NCBI RefSeq assembly: GCF_015330165.1
Contig: NZ_JADDXT010000002.1
Coordinates: 1,052,504-1,116,503, forward strand
DNA: 64,000 nucleotides
Source: Zobellia roscoffensis
GTDB taxonomy: Bacteria; Bacteroidota; Bacteroidia; Flavobacteriales; Flavobacteriaceae
Direction: 5' to 3'
A model generated the notes under the pieces. The model was given only the letters and a program-made list of their open reading frames with translations, was not told the DNA's origin and searched no databases. Below, in pieces: positions 16,375-26,406 of this stretch (position 1 is its first letter; the number at the start of each line of letters is the position of its first letter). The translations under genes and the position numbers were made by a program.

Positions 16375-17082
16375 ATGAAAAAAATAATTGTCGTACTGCT
16401 TTTAAGTATAAGTTTTTCGGCCACTGCACAATCCAAAAACGATTTGCAAAAGCACTATGAAGCTTTTTATCAAGAAATGAGAACTCAAGGAGATGTTAAT
16501 GGTGTAATAAATGCATTGACCCACCTTAACGTAATCACTCCTTCCAAACAACGAAAAGACACTTTAGCTTTTGTATATGCAAACAACAACCAGCATATGC
16601 AAGCACTAAACACCATAGGTATTGAAAAAGAAGCCTCAGATTCTGATATGGCGGTACAAGTAAAGGCTATTTCGTTAAAAGCACTAAACCAACCTAAGCG
16701 TGCTTTAGAGCAGTTTGAAGAACTTTTTAAAAGAACTCCAAACCCTTATCTAGCATATGAAATTGCAGACTTAAAGATACAGACAGGAGCTACCCAAGAT
16801 GCCATTGCCAATATTGATTACGGTATTGCTAATGCCAAAGATGATATGAAGTATGCTTTCTATGAAAGACAGCAACCTTATGAAGTTCCTTTAAAAGCTG
16901 CTTTTTTTCACTTAAAAGCGCTTACTATATATAACAACGACAAAGCAAATATTGATGCCGCTGTTGCCCAAATAGATGAAGCTCTTGCCTTGGACCCTAA
17001 TTTTAACTTGGCAAGTCTAAGCAAGCAAGCTTTACAGTCTAGAAAAAACCCACCCGCAGAAGAAGCTGATCCAAAGCAATAA
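16375..17082 (+). CDS. Secreted TPR-like protein
   Basis: 235 residues with a signal peptide (about 1-18, ending ATA-Q). The mature chain is almost all helical and contains TPR-like pairs: VKAISLKALNQPKRALEQFEELFKRTPNPYLAYEIADLKI and a final VAQIDEALALDPNFNLASLSKQAL unit. It ends in a short acidic tail. TPR proteins of this size act as periplasmic scaffolds, but no partner is suggested by the neighbours. It has its own promoter element and terminator, so it is monocistronic. Confidence 0.75.
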   Translation: MKKIIVVLLLSISFSATAQSKNDLQKHYEAFYQEMRTQGDVNGVINALTHLNVITPSKQRKDTLAFVYANNNQHMQALNTIGIEKEASDSDMAVQVKAISLKALNQPKRALEQFEELFKRTPNPYLAYEIADLKIQTGATQDAIANIDYGIANAKDDMKYAFYERQQPYEVPLKAAFFHLKALTIYNNDKANIDAAVAQIDEALALDPNFNLASLSKQALQSRKNPPAEEADPKQ

Positions 17083-17110
17083 GATTTTTGCATTTTCTAC
17101 ATAGAATTTT

Positions 17111-17151
17111 GCTGCACATTCCTTAATGCAATGTGCGGCATATTTTTTTTC
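17111..17151 (+). terminator. Intrinsic terminator
   Basis: A 10-bp stem (GCTGCACATT at 17111-17120 and AATGTGCGGC at 17130-17139, one G-T pair) followed by a run of eight T at 17143-17150. It lies 29 bp past the TPR gene. Confidence 0.85.
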
Positions 17152-17243
17152 ATAACTATCTGTTTATCCAGACTTAACAATAGGCCTGTATTATTATTGG
17201 AACTTTAGGCTACCAGAAATAACCTTTAATCCAATTGAACACA

Positions 17244-18545
17244 ATGAAAAAATTAGTATTTCTATTTGTAAGCGTTTGCCTTCTAAATTCTTGCGACCAC
17301 ATTGATGATTTTATAGGTGGCGGTCCAACACCCGTTGCCGTATCTCCGGCCAAAGTGCTTGAGATAAACACCCAATACCCCTTGCCCTACAATGTCCTAT
17401 CTACTATAAACGGGAACGTTGAGGTTAGAAACGGAGGCTTTGGCTCAGGAGCAACGGCTCATCCTACAAAAGAAAATGAATTCTACGCTATCACTGATCG
17501 CGGCCCTAATACAAACTACTTAGATGGGAAAAAATTTCCAGTTGCCAAGTATACACCACGTATTGGTCATTATGCCGTAACCGCCGAAGGGAAAATAGAA
17601 CTCTTAGAAGAAATTCTTTTAAAAGACCCAATGGGAAAACTGATTTCCGGCATACCTAATCCAGAAGGAAAAGGAGCCACAGGTGAGATTCCTTATGATG
17701 CTGCTGGAAATGCTATCGGCTTTGATGACTATGGATTAGACTCCGAAGGAATAGTTGTGCTTAAAGACGGTACTTTTTGGGTATCCGATGAATATGGTCC
17801 ACATATCGTACATTACGATGCTAACGGTACGCAACTAGAGCGAATATCTCCTATTGGAGTAAACGAAGGCACCGGCGATCGTAAGTTGCCCGCCGTTTTT
17901 GCTAGCCGAAGAGCTAATAGAGGTATGGAAGGTTTAGCCATTACCCCAGACGAAAAGACTTTGGTAGGCATTATGCAATCTACATTGTACAATCCTGAGA
18001 AAATTCAATCCAACATTACCCGTATCGTAACTTTTGATTTAGAAACGGGATACACAAGACAATACGTTTATGTTCAAGAGGCCGCCAATCTGTCAAACTC
18101 AGAAATTACCGCTATTACCAATACCGAGTTTTTAGTAGTAGAGCGCGATGGAAAATTTGCGGGTGCAGGTGCTGCGCAAAAACACATTTACAAAATAAAT
18201 TTAATGGGTGCTACGGATATTTCCGGTACTAACCCCAAAGATGAATTTGGGTTAATGATCAATGATAAAACTATAGAGCAATCTACAGCCGAAGAATTGG
18301 CCGCAGCCAATATTATTCCTGTACAAAAAGAATTAGTAGTTGATTTAGTTGCCGAACTAGGATACCCCCATGATAAATTGGAAGGTGTTTGGCTTGTTGA
18401 TGACCACACGCTAGGTTTTATAAACGATGACGACTTTACCGTATCCGATAACGATGGAGATGGTGTAATAGAACAAAAGATATTGCCAGGTAGTACAGAT
18501 ATAGATGCTAGTTCGCTTTACTTGGTTAAAGCCAACTATAAATAA
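17244..18545 (+). CDS. Esterase-like/phytase-like lipoprotein
   Basis: 433 residues from the ATG at 17244. The N-terminus (KKLVFLFVSVCLLNSCDH) is a lipoprotein signal with Cys at about residue 17. The mature part matches the 'esterase-like activity of phytase' family (PF13449): FYAITDRGPNTN, GLDSEGIVVLKDGTFWVSDEYGPHIVHYD, RRANRGMEGLAITPDEKTLVGIMQSTL and HDKLEGVWLVDDHTLGFINDDDF, a beta-propeller with acidic metal-binding loops. Members are surface or periplasmic and suspected of phosphoester hydrolysis, with little direct proof. It is convergent with the lipoprotein gene at 18611. Confidence 0.85.
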   Translation: MKKLVFLFVSVCLLNSCDHIDDFIGGGPTPVAVSPAKVLEINTQYPLPYNVLSTINGNVEVRNGGFGSGATAHPTKENEFYAITDRGPNTNYLDGKKFPVAKYTPRIGHYAVTAEGKIELLEEILLKDPMGKLISGIPNPEGKGATGEIPYDAAGNAIGFDDYGLDSEGIVVLKDGTFWVSDEYGPHIVHYDANGTQLERISPIGVNEGTGDRKLPAVFASRRANRGMEGLAITPDEKTLVGIMQSTLYNPEKIQSNITRIVTFDLETGYTRQYVYVQEAANLSNSEITAITNTEFLVVERDGKFAGAGAAQKHIYKINLMGATDISGTNPKDEFGLMINDKTIEQSTAEELAAANIIPVQKELVVDLVAELGYPHDKLEGVWLVDDHTLGFINDDDFTVSDNDGDGVIEQKILPGSTDIDASSLYLVKANYK

Positions 18546-18569
18546 ACCATTCTTACCAAGTTCATATAT

Positions 18570-18609
18570 AAAAGCGGCTTACCTATTCTGGTGTAGGTCG
18601 CTTTATTTT
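18570..18609. terminator. Imperfect bidirectional terminator
   Basis: AAAGCGGCTTACC is followed after a short loop by GGTGTAGGTCGCTTT and a T-rich stretch. The stem is imperfect but GC-richer than its surroundings and sits between two convergent stop codons. Confidence 0.5.
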
Positions 18610-18610
18610 A

Positions 18611-19105
18611 TTAGAATTCCAGAATTAAATCGGTATCCAACGTGTTGCTCACAACCACATTAAACTGGTTCCGAAAATCGTTATAAGCCTCTATCATTTG
18701 TGCTAGCGATTCCTGAGGATCCGTTCTATAAAACAAATCGCCCTTTACCTTAAGCATATAGGTCTTAAATACTTTTTGCCTACTTTTTATCTGCGGAATA
18801 TCAAATTCTTTAGGGTAAGTTGATTCTTCTAACTGCTTTTGTTTGGTAAGCATATCTTCAATTACCAAACTTAAATCCTCTCTATTGGCAACCGTGTGAA
18901 GTGCATCAAAACTAGTTTCTAAAGATGAAAACTCTATCCAATCTTTCAGCATAGCTCCCGCTTTGGGTTTTATAGGAAGTTTCTTGGCCCATTTTTCCCT
19001 GCTTATTTCGCGGGCATTTACATCCTCTACGACCAGTTCTTGTTTCTGTTCTTTACAAGCTATTGACAATAATAGCATCAGACTAAAAAAGAAGATTCTT
19101 TTCAT
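18611..19105 (-). CDS. Small lipoprotein of unknown function
   Basis: 164 residues from the ATG at 19105; an in-frame start 15 bp upstream would only add MYIRF before the signal. The signal KRIFFFSLMLLLSIACKEQ ends in a lipobox with Cys at about residue 17. The mature part is helical and charged (REISREKWAKKLPIKPKAGAMLKDWIEFSSLE... MLTKQKQLEESTYPKEFDIPQIKSRQKVFKTYMLKVKGDLFYR). I recognise no domain; similar helical lipoproteins are common in Flavobacteriaceae. It lies convergent to the phytase-like gene. Confidence 0.7.
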   Translation of the reverse strand: MKRIFFFSLMLLLSIACKEQKQELVVEDVNAREISREKWAKKLPIKPKAGAMLKDWIEFSSLETSFDALHTVANREDLSLVIEDMLTKQKQLEESTYPKEFDIPQIKSRQKVFKTYMLKVKGDLFYRTDPQESLAQMIEAYNDFRNQFNVVVSNTLDTDLILEF

Positions 19106-19169
19106 AAAGCGAATGTACAAATTTTAAGAAGCGTTACCTTTATTCCCGAATTCATTTAACGCGACATTA

Positions 19170-20111
19170 ATGGAAAAATCTATTCTAATCATAGGTGCTT
19201 GTGGCCAAATTGGTACGGAGCTAACATTTGCATTACGTACTATGCACGGAAATGAAAGTGTAATTGCGAGTGATATTCGTGAGGGTAACGAAAGCTTAAT
19301 GGATTCCGGTCCGTTCGAGATTTTAGATGCTACCGACTATGATGCCTTAGAGGAAGTGGTGGCTTATTACGAAATTACCGAAGTCTACCTAATGGCAGCC
19401 ATGTTAAGCGCAACAGCAGAAAAATTTCCTATGCGGGCTTGGAATCTGAATATGAATTCGCTCTTTAATGTGCTGAATTTGGCCAAAGAGAAGAAAATAG
19501 ACAAAATATTCTGGCCTTCCAGTATTGCCGTTTTTGGTCCCAACACTCCAAAAGAAAACACATCGCAAAGCACCATTATGGAGCCTAGTACCGTGTATGG
19601 AATAAGCAAACAATCTGGGGAACGCTGGTGTGATTACTACCATAATAAATACGGGGTTGATGTGCGTAGTATTCGGTATCCTGGACTAATTAGCTGGAAA
19701 ACCATGCCTGGTGGAGGCACAACGGATTATGCAGTAGAAATATACCATAAGGCACTATCAGAGAAAGCATATACCTGCTTTTTAAAAGAAGACACAGAAT
19801 TACCCATGATGTTTATGGATGATGCCATAAAAGCCACGTTGCAACTTATGGAAACCGATACAGAAAACGTAAAGGTGCGTTCTTCCTACAATCTGTCCGC
19901 CATGAATTTCACCCCTGCCCAAATGGCAAAAAGCATTCAAAAACACATTCCTGATTTTAAGATTTCCTATGAGCCCGATTTTAGACAAGCTATAGCCGAT
20001 TCTTGGCCTGCAAGTATTGATGATCAAGAGGCAAGACAAGATTGGAATTGGCAAGCAGAATTTGATTTGGAAAAAACAACGAAAGAAATGTTGGGAAATT
20101 TGGCTCCCTAG
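19170..20111 (+). CDS. tdh: L-threonine 3-dehydrogenase, short-chain (SDR) type
   Basis: 313 residues, very close in length and sequence pattern to the SDR-type threonine dehydrogenase known from Flavobacterium: GACGQIGTEL at residues 8-17, YLMAAMLSATAEKFP in the middle, PSSIAVFGPNTPKENT, the catalytic YGISK, SIRYPGLISW, and near the end EPDFRQAIADSWPASIDDQEARQDWNW. It oxidises L-threonine to 2-amino-3-oxobutyrate with NAD+. It lacks the zinc sites of the E. coli MDR enzyme. The 2-amino-3-ketobutyrate ligase gene is not adjacent. Confidence 0.92.
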   Translation: MEKSILIIGACGQIGTELTFALRTMHGNESVIASDIREGNESLMDSGPFEILDATDYDALEEVVAYYEITEVYLMAAMLSATAEKFPMRAWNLNMNSLFNVLNLAKEKKIDKIFWPSSIAVFGPNTPKENTSQSTIMEPSTVYGISKQSGERWCDYYHNKYGVDVRSIRYPGLISWKTMPGGGTTDYAVEIYHKALSEKAYTCFLKEDTELPMMFMDDAIKATLQLMETDTENVKVRSSYNLSAMNFTPAQMAKSIQKHIPDFKISYEPDFRQAIADSWPASIDDQEARQDWNWQAEFDLEKTTKEMLGNLAP

Positions 20112-20175
20112 GTCAAAAGACCCAACACCCTATCGCAAACCTCAAGCATTACTTAACCTGCCTAAAGACTTTAAC

Positions 20176-22128
20176 TTATTTTTTTGCATTCCATGTTTCA
20201 TTCACCTGTTTGGATACAATGATGAAATCTGACCGACGATTTTCAAAGTGTTTTTGATTACTACATTTTACACCGTTGGCACATTCATTTTTTAAACGGT
20301 ATTCTCCGTAACCATGAGCACTTTCAATCCTTTCTACATCAATGCCCTTTGAAATTAGATACCTTCTTGTTGACTTTGCTCGATTATCTGATAGCTCTAG
20401 GTTATACGCATCAGTACCTCTAGCATCTGTATGCGACTCTATTTTAATTTTAATTTCGGGGAATTTTTGCATGGCAAAAAGCACCTTTTCAAGTTCTATT
20501 TCAGCTCTCTCCGTAATATCATACTTATCATAATCAAAATATATGGGGTCTACCTTAATTTTCTCAATATCACCTTCTTTCTCCACCAAGCTATCAAAAG
20601 GGGTTAAATACACTTTATTATTCTTGGAAGGCTCTTCAGGGTTTTCTCCTGTTTCAATTACCACAGTTTCTTTAGAAAATCCTGCTCTAGAAAAAACAAG
20701 CATATTTTTCTTATTACAAGGAAGAATTACATTAAAATAACCAAACTCATCAGTTCTATAAATGGAGACCAATTCGTCAACCACATTTTTGAGTTCTACA
20801 TTAGCATCAGCTATCGGTTCTCCTGTTTGCTCGTTCAATACATACCCAGAATACTCAAGACAATCTACAGCTTTCACCTTTTCAAATTGGTAAATATCAT
20901 CATCTCCTTTCCCACCAGATCGGTTAGAGGCAAAATACCCATTTCCTTTTTTAGCTTCTCTAATGAATGAAAAATCATCCATATTACTGTTTAAAGGTTT
21001 CCCCATATTAAGAGGTAGAGAATACTCTGTCTTAGAAGAAATCACAGACCCAAATATATCCAACCCACCTAGCCCGTAATGACTGTCCGAAGAGAAGTAC
21101 AGCACCTCATTATTAACAAAAGGAAACATTTCCCTTCCGCGTGTATTTATGGCAGGCCCTAGGTTCATAGGGTCTGAAAGCACATCACCATCATTATTTA
21201 AATCCACTACATAAATATCGCTCTCACCAAAACCACCTGGCATGTTAGAGGTAAAATACAAGTGTCTACCATCTGGACTCAAAGCAGGGTGCCCACAAGA
21301 ATATTCTTTACTATTGAAACTCAATGAAGTTACGTTTATCAGCTCATTGTTACTTATAGTGCCGCGTAAAATCTGCATATTAGACAAGCCGTCTTCATTA
21401 GCACTCAGCTTATTTTTTTTCTTAAGATAATTACGGGTAAAATATACAGTCTGCCCGTCCCAAGAGAATGTCAAAGTAGCATCATGATACGAAGATTCTA
21501 AATTCTCTAAATATTTTTCTGGAATATAATTAGAGTCATTGGGCCTAGTGATATACAGGTCTAAATAAGGTTGCTTATTCCACGGATAAAGTTCCCCGTT
21601 GGATTTTATAGTATCTCTGGCGGAAGCAAAAATTAATCCGTCATTAAAAAGCATAGGCCCAAAATCTGACTTCTTACTATTGAATGCTAAGTTAGTTGTT
21701 GCATATTTCTCTTTTTCACCAAGCATACTGTCCAAATGTTTCTTTTGAGCCAGCATCATATTCAACCTGTCCTCATCTGTATAAAAATCATGAAGTAATT
21801 GGTCGGCTCTTTCATTCTGCATGCTAGCCTTAAGGCTTTGTACCAGTTTAATAATGTTACCTTCACCAACGTCTTTGCCTTTGATTAGATACAATTTATC
21901 ATACCACTTTACGGCCTCTTGATACCTGTTCATATTAAAGTAGCTATCTGCCAAATGTTGAATAACATCAAGAGAGGGTCTCTTTTTCTCGGCTGCCAAA
22001 TCACTATATAACTCAATTGCTCTATCGAACTTAAAATCTGAGAAATAAGCTTTGGCTCTTTCTTCCTTACTTTGCGCAGTAACCATAAGGCACGTACCCA
22101 TAAATATATATAGTACTATTTTTTTCAT
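20176..22128 (-). CDS. OmpA-family protein with TPR, PD40 propeller and carboxypeptidase-like domains
   Basis: 650 residues with a signal peptide (about 1-18). In order: TPR-like helices (20-130), WD40/PD40-type blades with repeats such as GHPALSPDGRHLYFTSNMPGGFGESDIYVV (about 170-400), a CNA-B/carboxypeptidase-regulatory-like domain (about 415-500), and a C-terminal OmpA peptidoglycan-binding domain (about 530-640) with the motif SHTDARGTDAYNLELSDNRA. This layout is that of PorE-like proteins associated with type IX secretion. It is the last gene of a three-gene cassette with a PorP/SprF protein and a sorted adhesin. Confidence 0.9.
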   Translation of the reverse strand: MKKIVLYIFMGTCLMVTAQSKEERAKAYFSDFKFDRAIELYSDLAAEKKRPSLDVIQHLADSYFNMNRYQEAVKWYDKLYLIKGKDVGEGNIIKLVQSLKASMQNERADQLLHDFYTDEDRLNMMLAQKKHLDSMLGEKEKYATTNLAFNSKKSDFGPMLFNDGLIFASARDTIKSNGELYPWNKQPYLDLYITRPNDSNYIPEKYLENLESSYHDATLTFSWDGQTVYFTRNYLKKKNKLSANEDGLSNMQILRGTISNNELINVTSLSFNSKEYSCGHPALSPDGRHLYFTSNMPGGFGESDIYVVDLNNDGDVLSDPMNLGPAINTRGREMFPFVNNEVLYFSSDSHYGLGGLDIFGSVISSKTEYSLPLNMGKPLNSNMDDFSFIREAKKGNGYFASNRSGGKGDDDIYQFEKVKAVDCLEYSGYVLNEQTGEPIADANVELKNVVDELVSIYRTDEFGYFNVILPCNKKNMLVFSRAGFSKETVVIETGENPEEPSKNNKVYLTPFDSLVEKEGDIEKIKVDPIYFDYDKYDITERAEIELEKVLFAMQKFPEIKIKIESHTDARGTDAYNLELSDNRAKSTRRYLISKGIDVERIESAHGYGEYRLKNECANGVKCSNQKHFENRRSDFIIVSKQVNETWNAKK

Positions 22129-22140
22129 GATGGTCTGTTT

Positions 22141-23064
22141 TTAGAAGAATCTAGGTGATAATGCTCTTTTGGCAGCATCGAATAAATTGTATTTAAGAAT
22201 GATTTCGTGTGAACCATCATTATAACTTTGAAGGCCCGTTACGGAGTAATCGTACGAATACCCCAAAAAGAAGCTCTTAGAAATATGTAGGCCCGCCAAA
22301 GCACTAATAGCATCATCATAACGGTATGCCAAGCCCAGTGCTAAAGTTTCCTTTATCAAGAAATTACCCGATACATCTACCGTTATAGGAGCGCCAGCCA
22401 CATGCTTTGTTAAAATAGCCGGTTTAAATTTTAAGTTATCAGAAAGTTCCATAACGTAACCTGCCATTAGGTAATATTGGCTTTTTCTATCTGTTACTTC
22501 TAGTTCATTATCATTGTAGATTTGAGAATTCAAAAAATTGTGAGTAGAAACACCTATGTACCAATTGCTGCTATGAAAGTATGCACCGGCTCCAAAAACG
22601 GGGCGCAATTTATTTACATTTTCAGCAAAAATAGGGTCCTGACTATCTTGGTACGTTCCTTTGGACCAATCTACTTTAAGGACATCAACACCAGCATTGA
22701 TTCCCAATGATAATTTGGTGAAATACCCTGTTGGTATCTCATACGAAAAAGTACCGTTTATATCAAGGTCGTTTGCAGCACCAATGTTATCATTAATGAC
22801 CGTTAACCCTACCCCAACTCTTTCTCGCAATCTTCCTTGTACTGAAAGTGATTGTGTCTCCGGAGCTCCATCTATACCAACCCATTGCGAACGATGCAAA
22901 AGGGTTGCCTCTAAAATTCCTCTAGAGGAATAGCCCGAGTTTAATACCGCTGTATTATACATATATTGTGTGTATTGCGGCGCTTGTTGACCATATACTC
23001 TGCTCATATTAAATGTGAGATAGCAGAGCATAACTATCTTTATAGTAGTATAAACTGATTTCAT
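22141..23064 (-). CDS. PorP/SprF-family type IX secretion membrane protein
   Basis: 307 residues with a signal peptide (ending VYG-Q, about residue 25). The mature start QQAPQYTQYMYNTAVLNSGYSSRG is the hallmark of PorP/SprF, followed by LLHRSQWVGIDGAPETQSLSVQGRL and a barrel ending in Phe. SprF-type proteins sit in the outer membrane and help deliver or anchor type-B-sorted proteins. It lies 12 bp upstream of the OmpA gene and 42 bp downstream of the adhesin gene, so the three form an operon. Confidence 0.93.
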   Translation of the reverse strand: MKSVYTTIKIVMLCYLTFNMSRVYGQQAPQYTQYMYNTAVLNSGYSSRGILEATLLHRSQWVGIDGAPETQSLSVQGRLRERVGVGLTVINDNIGAANDLDINGTFSYEIPTGYFTKLSLGINAGVDVLKVDWSKGTYQDSQDPIFAENVNKLRPVFGAGAYFHSSNWYIGVSTHNFLNSQIYNDNELEVTDRKSQYYLMAGYVMELSDNLKFKPAILTKHVAGAPITVDVSGNFLIKETLALGLAYRYDDAISALAGLHISKSFFLGYSYDYSVTGLQSYNDGSHEIILKYNLFDAAKRALSPRFF

Positions 23065-23106
23065 GATAAGTAAAGGTTTGGTGTGAATAGTTTAAAGAAC
23101 AACTTG

Positions 23107-26100
23107 TTATCTGGCCAATTGTAACCAGCCCACTAGGTTTCTTTCTAATTCAGGTATCTTAATAGCGTAGTAGTAAGTTCCTGATGGCAAATGGTCTCCA
23201 CTGCTTAAAACTCCGTTTACATTTGCTAGACCGTTCCAAGTATTACGATAGTCCGCTGTTTTATAGACAAGGTTTCCATTACGATTATAGATTTCTACTG
23301 TGTTAGAATAATCTTCTATACACTGTACGGTAAAGAAGTCGTTAAAACCGTCATTATTAGGCGAGAATTCATTGAATACTTTTAGACAGAATTCCTCTCC
23401 TAAAACCATTCCGCAAGTACCTACCTCTACATCTAAAGTGAGCATCTTACTTGGGCTGCATATAGAATCATCTGTATATGAAACACTAATTTGAGTATCA
23501 ATTAACTCCGTCCAACGAACGGTTACCATGTTATCTGTAGAAGTTCCTCCTTCTGTAATAGTACCACCTACTATTGTCCAAACATAATCTTCTTTATCAG
23601 CATTGGTTTCATATGTATATGAACGCCCTCGGCATACTTCTTCAGATTCACCAATTATAGTAATAGGAGAAATACCATCAGCAAATATATTTGTCATAAT
23701 TCTTAACCGTTCACTACTTTCACAACCGTTTTCGACTGCGGCAACATAGTACCAACGACCATCTTCTACGGGTGTAGAAGGGTCAATTACATTTCCACGT
23801 AAACGACTATCGTAAAACACAACATTGGTTTGATCAACCTGAATATCCCCAACTGTAGGACCATCACTTTCACAAAAAACTTGACTTCTAGAATTTGTAG
23901 TTGGCATTGGAATATCATTAACCTGTACGGTTATCTGTACTCTAGCCAATACAGATGCCGGTATACCTACAATTCCTGCAAAATAAACCTCGCCATCAAC
24001 CAAAGGAGTATTAGCATCTAATTGTAAACCTGCCGTGAGGTCATTAAAAAGTGCAATATCATTTAGACCCACTTCTAAATCTGCAACAGTAGCAAAGTCA
24101 GAGGCACAAAAAACTTGAAAAATATCATCTATAATTAAGTCTGGTAAATCTACTAGTATCTCGTCAGACACAGAACACAAAGTACCTTGTACAAAAGCTT
24201 CGATCGTATTATCTATATCTGAAACTAAATCTATAGCGTTTACTGGAATACTAAAAGATGAATCTGCCGCTACGACACCGTCAAAAACTTTTCCGTTTAT
24301 ATTTAAAGATATGGGCTCACCAACCATAGCATCACCAGAAACAGTTCCGGTTACGTTTATCATATCGTTTCCACTAAAAATATCAATGAGGCCATCTAAG
24401 CTAATCATTGGGTTAGAATCAATAGATACGGTTTTTTCAAAATCAACCACATTAACCTCAACCGATTGTAAATCGCCAGGAGCATTCTCGCAACCGGCTA
24501 AATCATCTTCTACCGATACAAAATAAGTATATGGGCCGCCAGCTTCAGTAAGACCTGTTACGGTCATCACTCCATTAGAGTCTATTTCATAGGTAGCACC
24601 TCCAGAAACCATTCCGTCTGTGATTTCATTGGTTTTATTTGCATCAAAATACCATGAAAACGTACCATCTACAGAACTCGTTGGAACAAGCACCACATTA
24701 TCTGAAGAACAAATAGGGTTCTCATTTCCTAAAACAGTTATATCGTCTGCAGTTGGTATAGGTTCTACATTTATTAAAACCTCTGTTCTAGGAGATTCAT
24801 TAAGACAACCAATTTCTGCAGCTGCCACGTAATACGTAGTATCTGAATTCAACACAGGCGTAACAAAAGCTTCACCTGAATCTAAGGTTGCCAATAGGTT
24901 TCCATCTTCTTCGGCATCGTACCATCTTAACTCAACATTAGTATCGTTTTCAACTTCTGCAACTACGCTAGTACTTGACCCCTCACAAATATTCAAATCG
25001 TCTGCTGTAGAAGTTACTACTGGACTCGCAGGAGCTCTGAATACATCAAAAATCTTAAGTTCCTGGTCAATACCCACACCAAGTAAAGATGATAAACGAA
25101 CAGTTACTTGATCAATAGGAGTTGAGGGGTTTAAAGCCACAATAGCCGATTGACCACTTTGTAGTAGCCCTAATACATCTAAATCTAGTAGGCTTGATAA
25201 ATTCTCTGAAAATACCGAAGCATCTGCTCTATTTTTACCGACTACTTCAATTGAATTAGCAATACCCAACTGAAGTAAGGAAGGATCCATAGCCATTTTT
25301 ATATAGTAATTATCGCTAGCATCTTCCGGGCTATCAAAATAAAAAGTCTGCTCAATACCAGCCAATACATCAACAAGCCCTAGGCTTAATTCAGAAAAAG
25401 TATCTTCGTCACCATCTATGGCTAATTCGGGATTGGTAACTCCGGCTCCGCCTAAACCTAAAAGATCTAGTGATAGACCATCTCCGCTAAAGGAAGTATA
25501 ATTGGGTGCACCACATGTAGTATCTCCATCTCCGTAATAAGCTCCATAAACATCTAAGTCACGCTCTTGACCCAACCCTATTAAAGAACCAACACTATTG
25601 GTTAAACGAACTCTATCGTAAGGGCTAGATGGGGTTAAAGCAAGAAAATAATCTCCATTCTTATCTGTTACAACACGGGCTTCATCTGTTGAAAATGCAT
25701 TAACAAGCCCTGAACCGGTTTGAAGAACACTATCGTCAATATTAAGGGCTTCAGCAGAAAATTCTTGATTACCAATAAGCAGCGTTCCAACAATATCAGA
25801 AAGTAAACCTCCCAGATTACCTCCCAATAAACTAGATAGTATATCATCTTCAGTAGCAATTTTTATAAAACTGGTTGTATTTGCCGGTAGCGTAGTTGGG
25901 TAGACAAGTTCTAGATGACCTGTATAAGCACCAATACCCAAGAGAACTCCAGAACCTGAACGGACAATTGCATGGGTTGATAAATCAGAATCAATAGCAT
26001 TATTTGACTGATCGACCGCGCTTTGGCTTGAAACAGCATCTGCGTAAACCCTTTCCTGCGCGTAAGAGATAACGCTAAGAAATAATAACAAACATAAAAG

Positions 26101-26130
26101 GTTTTGCTTTAGGGTAGTTTTACGTATCAT
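23107..26130 (-). CDS. Large adhesin with type-B type IX sorting domain
   Basis: About 1007 residues from the ATG at 26130 (an alternative start is two codons upstream). A signal peptide (to about residue 25, YAQ) is followed by long repeated beta-rich domains (two similar blocks around residues 35-380), Ig-like CHU-C-associated modules (about 385-560, with Cys pairs as in CEGSSTSVVAEV), and a C-terminal gliding-motility-type domain beginning FSPNNDGFNDFF and ending GTYYYAIKIPELERNLVGWLQLAR, the type-B sorting signal. It is probably exported through type IX secretion and held at the surface by the PorP/SprF protein encoded next. Confidence 0.9.
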   Translation of the reverse strand: MIRKTTLKQNLLCLLLFLSVISYAQERVYADAVSSQSAVDQSNNAIDSDLSTHAIVRSGSGVLLGIGAYTGHLELVYPTTLPANTTSFIKIATEDDILSSLLGGNLGGLLSDIVGTLLIGNQEFSAEALNIDDSVLQTGSGLVNAFSTDEARVVTDKNGDYFLALTPSSPYDRVRLTNSVGSLIGLGQERDLDVYGAYYGDGDTTCGAPNYTSFSGDGLSLDLLGLGGAGVTNPELAIDGDEDTFSELSLGLVDVLAGIEQTFYFDSPEDASDNYYIKMAMDPSLLQLGIANSIEVVGKNRADASVFSENLSSLLDLDVLGLLQSGQSAIVALNPSTPIDQVTVRLSSLLGVGIDQELKIFDVFRAPASPVVTSTADDLNICEGSSTSVVAEVENDTNVELRWYDAEEDGNLLATLDSGEAFVTPVLNSDTTYYVAAAEIGCLNESPRTEVLINVEPIPTADDITVLGNENPICSSDNVVLVPTSSVDGTFSWYFDANKTNEITDGMVSGGATYEIDSNGVMTVTGLTEAGGPYTYFVSVEDDLAGCENAPGDLQSVEVNVVDFEKTVSIDSNPMISLDGLIDIFSGNDMINVTGTVSGDAMVGEPISLNINGKVFDGVVAADSSFSIPVNAIDLVSDIDNTIEAFVQGTLCSVSDEILVDLPDLIIDDIFQVFCASDFATVADLEVGLNDIALFNDLTAGLQLDANTPLVDGEVYFAGIVGIPASVLARVQITVQVNDIPMPTTNSRSQVFCESDGPTVGDIQVDQTNVVFYDSRLRGNVIDPSTPVEDGRWYYVAAVENGCESSERLRIMTNIFADGISPITIIGESEEVCRGRSYTYETNADKEDYVWTIVGGTITEGGTSTDNMVTVRWTELIDTQISVSYTDDSICSPSKMLTLDVEVGTCGMVLGEEFCLKVFNEFSPNNDGFNDFFTVQCIEDYSNTVEIYNRNGNLVYKTADYRNTWNGLANVNGVLSSGDHLPSGTYYYAIKIPELERNLVGWLQLAR

Positions 26131-26244
26131 AGGCAAAATATTGTAGGTTAAGTCTTATAAAAAACAATATTGCACTTAAAATTATTGCCTATGCTAGTAT
26201 ATACCATCGATGAAATGCTCACTTTTTCGATTAAAAGCACACTT

Positions 26245-26281
26245 ATCGACGAGTTGTTCCTTAAAAAAGCAACTCATCGAT
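26245..26281. repeat. 12-bp inverted repeat in the adhesin leader
   Basis: ATCGACGAGTTG at 26245-26256 faces CAACTCATCGAT at 26270-26281, with one mismatch. A third copy of the ATCGATGA core occurs at 26206-26213. It lies 115-150 bp upstream of the adhesin start, so it could be an operator or a leader hairpin. Confidence 0.45.
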
Positions 26282-26367
26282 GCAAAAACAAGACAAAAAT
26301 ACTGACAAGCAGCATCTTACACACTTATATATTCTTAAGTTTTTACAGTGTAGGTGGTATACTACAA

Positions 26368-26406
26368 AAAAAGACCCTTACTTCTTTTCGAAATAGGGGT
26401 CTTTTT
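26368..26406 (-). terminator. Bidirectional intrinsic terminator
   Basis: AAAAAGACCC at 26368-26377 pairs with GGGTCTTTTT at 26397-26406. On the minus strand it follows the CAP-domain gene by about 43 bp and ends in a T tract. Confidence 0.85.
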
